Part shown: in pieces, positions 34,607 to 37,850 of the stretch
Layout of the letters: every line of letters starts with the position of its first letter
How positions within the stretch are numbered: position 1 is the stretch's first letter
From: Dehalococcoidia bacterium UBA5760
GTDB lineage: Bacteria > Chloroflexota > Dehalococcoidia > Dehalococcoidales > UBA5760
Assembly (NCBI GenBank): GCA_002418895.1
Contig: DIFA01000016.1
Coordinates: forward strand, 2,803 to 40,652
Direction: 5' to 3'
DNA length: 37,850 nucleotides
Position numbers and translations under genes: made by a program
The notes under the pieces: generated by a model
The model's database searches: none
Told to the model about the DNA's origin: nothing
What the model saw: the letters and a program-made list of their open reading frames with translations, nothing else

Positions 34607-34656
34607 TTAAGAAATTGTTATGCGAAGGTTAAATTCTCTTTAAATCTTGGTTAGAG
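34607..34656. promoter_or_regulatory. Pho-box-like array upstream of mgsA
   Basis: Five hexamers at exactly 11-bp steps: TTAAGA 34607, TTATGC 34618, TTAAAT 34629, TTAAAT 34640, TTAGAG 34651. Four of five are preceded by G. Period and core match the arrays before the regulator and pstS. Orientation is opposite to mgsA, so either it acts on mgsA in reverse or on a rightward transcript starting near 34670. Confidence 0.6.
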
Positions 34657-34667
34657 ATTGAAATATA

Positions 34668-34679
34668 GGGGGGGGGGGG
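34668..34679. repeat. 12-G homopolymer
   Basis: An uninterrupted run of 12 G next to the Pho-like array. Such tracts slip during replication, and the true length may vary or be mis-assembled. Confidence 0.7.
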
Positions 34680-34802
34680 TAACCCGTGCCTAGCATTGAG
34701 GCCATCATTTTTACTGAGTCAGGTAATAAAAATGTGAAGCTTAATTCATCGCTCGATATCTTATAAAGCACATTTTAAAAGGTCTGACGGGAAATCATTA
34801 TC

Positions 34803-36038
34803 TCATGCTTCTTCCTTGACGAAAACCATCAAACCTATTACAGCAAAAACCGCTAATCCTGCACCAAAGAAGAACGGAGCAGAAGGACTATACGCCATCC
34901 ACAACCATCCTGCTATCAAACTAGCCGGGAGTAATGTGAGTCCCACGACCCCATGATATAACCCATAAGCCGTGCCTCGTTTCTCAACGGGAACCATATC
35001 AGACACAAAGGCCCTAGCAACACCTTCCACAAGCCCATAGTAAACCCCGTAACCTGCGAAAAGCAGCCACACCTGCCATACTGCCGATGTCAAAGCAAAA
35101 CCAAGGTAAATCCCGGCATATATGCTCCAGCCAAGTACGATCACCTTTTTACGTCCCAGCCGATCGGACAATTTCCCTGCTGGCAACGATACCGCAGCAT
35201 AAGCGGCGTTGAAAACAATTAGCATGATGACGATCTGCAACACTGAAAAGTCCATATCCTGAGCGCGTAGAATGACAAAGAAGTCGCTGGAATTACCCAA
35301 AGTGAAGATTGCCATGACCACCAGAAAGATCTTGAATCGAGTGTCAAAGGTACGAACCATTTGAAACAGATTAAAGCTAGGGCGGTGTCCAACGCCTGGT
35401 GTCTGGTCGCTCCTGCGTTCCCTGACGAACCTAACCAGTACGAAGACGGCCACCGCCGCCGGAATAATCCCAATCAGCACGAGTTGTCGGTAGGTGTTTA
35501 GATTGAGCTCCAGACCACTACCCTGAAACATAAAGATGACGATTGCCGCGATAACAAGACCAACAACAGCGCCTGAGGTATCCATCATGCGGTGAAAACC
35601 GAAGCTCTTTCCTCTCTCTGAAGCGGAAGAGGAATCAGCGATTAGCGCATCACGAGACGAACTCCGGAAGCCCTTGCCGACACGATCACTAAACCGCACA
35701 CCAAGGACAAGGCCCCAGGTTGAGGCCAGATACATAAATGGTTTGGCAATCGTAGAAATACTGTAGCCAACTACAGCCAAGATTTTTCGTTTCCCTATCC
35801 GATCGCTTATCCAGCCACTGAATATACGAAGCAGAGCATCGGCACTTTCTGAAATACCCCCCACCAACCCGATTACCATGGTACCGCATCCCAGGACGTT
35901 GGCCAGGAAAAGGGGTACGAGCGTGAAAATCATCTCACTGGATACGTCAGTAAGAAAGCTCACCACACCTAAGTAGAATACGTTTGGGTTGAAGCCCCAG
36001 ATTGTTCTTGGCCGTGAGCCTTCCAGCCGTTCTGCCAT
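34803..36038 (-). CDS. MFS efflux-type transporter
   Basis: A 411-aa membrane protein with about 12 hydrophobic segments. MFS motif A variants are SGWISDRIGKRKIL (loop 2-3, ~67-80) and AGKLSDRLGRKKVIVLG (loop 8-9). The start of the N-terminal half contains SFLTDVSSEMI, seen in a subgroup of drug/sugar efflux-like MFS proteins. It begins directly after the stop of the PadR-type regulator, so the pair is an operon and the regulator probably controls it. Substrate unknown. Confidence 0.85.
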   Translation of the reverse strand: MAERLEGSRPRTIWGFNPNVFYLGVVSFLTDVSSEMIFTLVPLFLANVLGCGTMVIGLVGGISESADALLRIFSGWISDRIGKRKILAVVGYSISTIAKPFMYLASTWGLVLGVRFSDRVGKGFRSSSRDALIADSSSASERGKSFGFHRMMDTSGAVVGLVIAAIVIFMFQGSGLELNLNTYRQLVLIGIIPAAVAVFVLVRFVRERRSDQTPGVGHRPSFNLFQMVRTFDTRFKIFLVVMAIFTLGNSSDFFVILRAQDMDFSVLQIVIMLIVFNAAYAAVSLPAGKLSDRLGRKKVIVLGWSIYAGIYLGFALTSAVWQVWLLFAGYGVYYGLVEGVARAFVSDMVPVEKRGTAYGLYHGVVGLTLLPASLIAGWLWMAYSPSAPFFFGAGLAVFAVIGLMVFVKEEA

Positions 36039-36344
36039 CTATTTGTCCTCAAGGACCTCGGTTACCAGTTCCTTTATCCTTTTTTTCGATTCTTCCAAAG
36101 CGTGCTTACCCTCCCCGGTAGTCTCGTAATATTTCCTCATCCGGCCATTTACTACCTCTGAAGTGCTTTCCAAATAACCGGCCTTTTCCAAACGATGCAG
36201 CACAGGGTATAGAGTTCCGGGGCTCAAATTGTAGCCGTGCCTTCCCAATTCTTCGGTAATCTCGACCCCAAAGATAGGCTCTTTCGAAGCATGATAGAGG
36301 ATGTGTATCTTGATGAATCCCAAAAAGAATTCTCTGTCCAACAT
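36039..36344 (-). CDS. PadR-family transcriptional regulator
   Basis: A 101-aa protein with the PadR winged helix: GFIKIHILYHASKEPIFGVEITEELG, then the signature LSPGTLYPVLHRLEKAGYLES (~37-57), and a helical dimerisation tail. GGGAGG precedes the ATG. Small PadR proteins usually repress an adjacent transporter and respond to its substrate. An ATAT-N4-ATAT dyad around 36360 is a candidate operator. Confidence 0.88.
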   Translation of the reverse strand: MLDREFFLGFIKIHILYHASKEPIFGVEITEELGRHGYNLSPGTLYPVLHRLEKAGYLESTSEVVNGRMRKYYETTGEGKHALEESKKRIKELVTEVLEDK

Positions 36345-36411
36345 TATAACGCCTCCCGATATCGTTATATGTTATTATGAGGAGAGTGACAATTCTCTGT
36401 CAAATAAATAG

Positions 36412-36441
36412 ATAAGGGCCAAGATTTCTCTTGACCCTTAT
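36412..36441 (-). terminator. Terminator after the zinc-ribbon/mini-protein genes
   Basis: 13-bp stem with one mismatch (ATAAGGG... / ...CCCTTAT, loop of 4), followed on the minus strand by CTATTTATTTG. It ends the transcript of the two small genes at 36529-36766. Confidence 0.7.
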
Positions 36442-36528
36442 ACTTAATACCGGTTCCAATAATCAACTTGGACTATTGGCGATGAGAGATCGAAAAACTG
36501 CTCATGAAAAAGATATATGTGGGCTTAT

Positions 36529-36603
36529 TCATATTCCATAGGTAATAAGCCCAACAGCAACCCCACCAACCACCCACAATATTACCCGTTTACGCTTACT
36601 CAT
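36529..36603 (-). CDS. 24-aa mini membrane protein
   Basis: MSKRKRVILWVVGG..., a basic N-terminus followed by one short hydrophobic helix. It is 22 bases behind the zinc-ribbon gene. No clear SD. A truncated second copy of its 3' half at 26757-26817 shows it is a conserved repeated unit, which supports a real gene despite its size. Confidence 0.45.
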   Translation of the reverse strand: MSKRKRVILWVVGGVAVGLITYGI

Positions 36604-36625
36604 TTACTTGTACTGCAATTGGTGG

Positions 36626-36766
36626 TTAGCTTTTTCCGATTCTAAACATTTTGGTACCACAGCTGGGGCAAATCCCTTGAGTAGCGGGTTTACCATTCTT
36701 CATGGTAATGCTCTTGGGATCCTTCATGTCTTTCTTTGATTTACATTTCACGCAGTATGCTTCCAT
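36626..36766 (-). CDS. DUF5679-like zinc-ribbon mini-protein
   Basis: A 46-aa protein starting ATG 36766 behind AAGGAGG. Two Cys pairs form a zinc ribbon: YCVKCK (C5, C8) and GICPSCGTKM near the C-terminus, around KDPKSITMKNGKPATQG. This matches the DUF5679 family. Function unknown; nucleic-acid or protein binding is typical of such ribbons. Confidence 0.85.
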   Translation of the reverse strand: MEAYCVKCKSKKDMKDPKSITMKNGKPATQGICPSCGTKMFRIGKS

Positions 36767-36850
36767 GGATTACCTCCTTCCGTAATTTTCTCTGAGCTTA
36801 AACTACTCGTGAAACAAAGTCAATAGGCACGGGCATTATAGAAAAACAAA

Positions 36851-36882
36851 AAAGCCTGGGGGAAGAAATTCCCCCAGGCTTT
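36851..36882 (-). terminator. Strong intrinsic terminator
   Basis: 14-bp perfect stem AAAGCCTGGGGGAA / TTCCCCCAGGCTTT with a 4-base loop, followed on the minus strand by TTTGTTTTTC. It ends the transcript of the 161-aa gene. Confidence 0.9.
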
Positions 36883-36905
36883 ATCGCTATATCTTAACCC
36901 TTAGT

Positions 36906-37391
36906 TCAGAAATCGAATAGCTCCGGCTGTTCAGCTTTGTTTTGTGCTTCGGCTTCCTCTCGTTCTAACCGCCTGTCAGCTCTCCCTCTCTCCTGTCTTG
37001 CCTTGGCCCGCTGGCGGTATATCCAGTCCTTAAGCCTCTTAAGCTCACCCATCTGATAATCATCAAGGCTCTCTACCCGGATATCCTCAGGCATCTCACC
37101 ACCTTTATGCCGGGTATAGGTTTTGGTGGAGACGTAGAGATATATCCGGCTCCAGTCGTGGTCCATCGGGAAACTCAGTCCGGCGGTGTAGAGATAGGCG
37201 CAGGCTTCGGCATCCGTTCCAGTTTCCTCCTCACCCTTTGAGGTCCTGATACCCATCTCCAGCCTGTCCATAGTGATGGCTCCCTTAATCCAGCCGGGTA
37301 AGGTATCACCCCAACCTCCCGGGAATACCAGTATCGGGTCGGTGAATATCCCCACGATATCACTTACCATAGAATCCCCTGTTTTTGGCAC
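36906..37391 (-). CDS. Unrecognised 161-aa protein
   Basis: GTG start behind AAGGAGG. The N-terminal ~100 residues look like a compact alpha/beta domain (FPGGWGDTLPGWIKGAITMDRL, DAEACAYLYTAGLSFPMDHDWSRIYLYVS). The last ~55 are a highly charged helix (RQRAKARQERGRADRRLEREEAEAQ) ending PELFDF. Its upstream partner has the same start region (GGAGG-x-TTATTGTGCC). A plasmid, phage or integrated-element origin is possible but unproven. Confidence 0.65.
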   Translation of the reverse strand: MPKTGDSMVSDIVGIFTDPILVFPGGWGDTLPGWIKGAITMDRLEMGIRTSKGEEETGTDAEACAYLYTAGLSFPMDHDWSRIYLYVSTKTYTRHKGGEMPEDIRVESLDDYQMGELKRLKDWIYRQRAKARQERGRADRRLEREEAEAQNKAEQPELFDF

Positions 37392-37437
37392 AATAATCCT
37401 CCTTCATTTGGTCGTTTTTAACCTATATTTTGTTCTG

Positions 37438-37734
37438 CTAGCCGACTAATACCGGCTGCCGACCGTAGCTGGCTATCCGTTTCTCTGCCTCAATAGCCCC
37501 GTCGGGTAAGTCGCTACGGACGGCCTTAATTGCCGACTTGATGTAGTCAATCCGCTCGATATCGCAAACAAGGCGGATAAGACGCTGGTCGAGATACTGG
37601 GGCAGGTTAGGTATCTTCCGGGCTTCGTTAGCCACTATCTTGGCCTGCTCCAGCGGGTCGGAAGCCTCGTTTACATATCCTTCAACCATATCCATCGCCT
37701 CACTCACCAGTAGCGCGCTCCACTTAATGGGCAC
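37438..37734 (-). CDS. Unrecognised 98-aa protein
   Basis: GTG start behind GGAGGGTTATT, nearly the same leader as the next gene. Mostly helical (SEAMDMVEGYVNEASDPLEQAKIVANEA, LDQRLIRLVCDIERIDYIKSAI), without membrane segments. It is followed 46 bases later by the 161-aa gene and probably co-transcribed. No family recognised. Confidence 0.6.
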   Translation of the reverse strand: MPIKWSALLVSEAMDMVEGYVNEASDPLEQAKIVANEARKIPNLPQYLDQRLIRLVCDIERIDYIKSAIKAVRSDLPDGAIEAEKRIASYGRQPVLVG

Positions 37735-37781
37735 AATAACCCTCCTCTAACTTTATTTGCCCATAGCCACGCATAAAGAGA

Positions 37782-37819
37782 GGGGGTATCACTCCCACGC
37801 ACTGGGGAGTAATACCCCC
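37782..37819. terminator. Hairpin at the right edge
   Basis: GGGGGTATCACTCCC / GGGAGTAATACCCCC, 15-bp stem with one mismatch. T-rich flanks on both sides (TTCTTC on plus, CTCTCTTTA on minus) mean it may terminate in either direction; it likely ends the gene beyond the window. Confidence 0.6.
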
Positions 37820-37850
37820 TTCTTCTTACAAAAAAAGAGCACAAAACCTA

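Noticed and set aside
1..37850. CRISPR array, tRNA or rRNA genes
   Set aside because: No regularly spaced repeats of CRISPR length and no recognisable tRNA or rRNA segments were seen by eye on either strand.

Overview
The window looks like a chromosomal stretch of an anaerobic, probably sediment- or groundwater-dwelling bacterium. The best guess is Chloroflexota, possibly Dehalococcoidia. This rests on gene content: a GntR regulator fused to a periplasmic-binding-protein-like domain, a WtpA-type tungstate/molybdate transporter, a DUF5679 mini-protein and many GTG/TTG starts. No rRNA or other marker gene is present, so the assignment is an inference.

Layout. (1) 1-2090: sparse accessory DNA with small ORFs, a Cys-rich mini-protein, a 99-bp MITE-like element with target-site duplication, and a Lys/Ala/Glu-rich coiled-coil protein built on a ~120-bp repeat. 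(2) 2091-10113: a plus-strand defence-like cassette of PLD/SNF2 helicase fusion, NYN (LabA-like) nuclease, Eco57I-class adenine methyltransferase and a HAD phosphatase, followed by a decayed HTH gene. (3) 10464-26511: a molybdenum/tungsten block. A Mop molbindin lies on the plus strand. Converging on it is a ~16-kb minus-strand cluster that starts with a GntR/PBP-like regulator under a near-consensus promoter. It then runs through at least nine exported proteins, five of which contain molybdopterin-binding-like domains and one of which is a complete purple-acid-phosphatase-type enzyme, and it ends in wtpA-wtpB-wtpC. (4) 26512-27520: decayed DNA with the 3' end of an IS110-family transposase inserted into a duplicated mini-membrane-protein gene. 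(5) 27520-32790: a phosphate regulon of orphan PhoB-type regulator, pstS, pstC, pstA, pstB and phoU, with direct-repeat Pho boxes before both the regulator and pstS. (6) 32807-36766: minus-strand small genes (arsenate reductase/LMW-PTP, a UspA fragment, DUF2934, an unknown ORF, methylglyoxal synthase, MFS transporter with PadR regulator, zinc-ribbon protein). (7) 36851-37850: two unrecognised ORFs with near-identical start regions, bounded by strong hairpins.

Two themes stand out. The Mo/W block appears to couple a metal-oxyanion sensor and importer to a set of surface or secreted proteins sharing a molybdopterin-domain-like fold, in translationally coupled genes (4-nt TTGA and CTGA overlaps). 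I know of no description of this as a system. Second, a Pho-box-like array of five TTA hexamers at exact 11-bp steps lies upstream of methylglyoxal synthase. That would tie a phosphate-releasing enzyme to the same phosphate response as pst. The helicase/NYN/methyltransferase/HAD cassette is a plausible, possibly new, DISARM/BREX-like defence variant.
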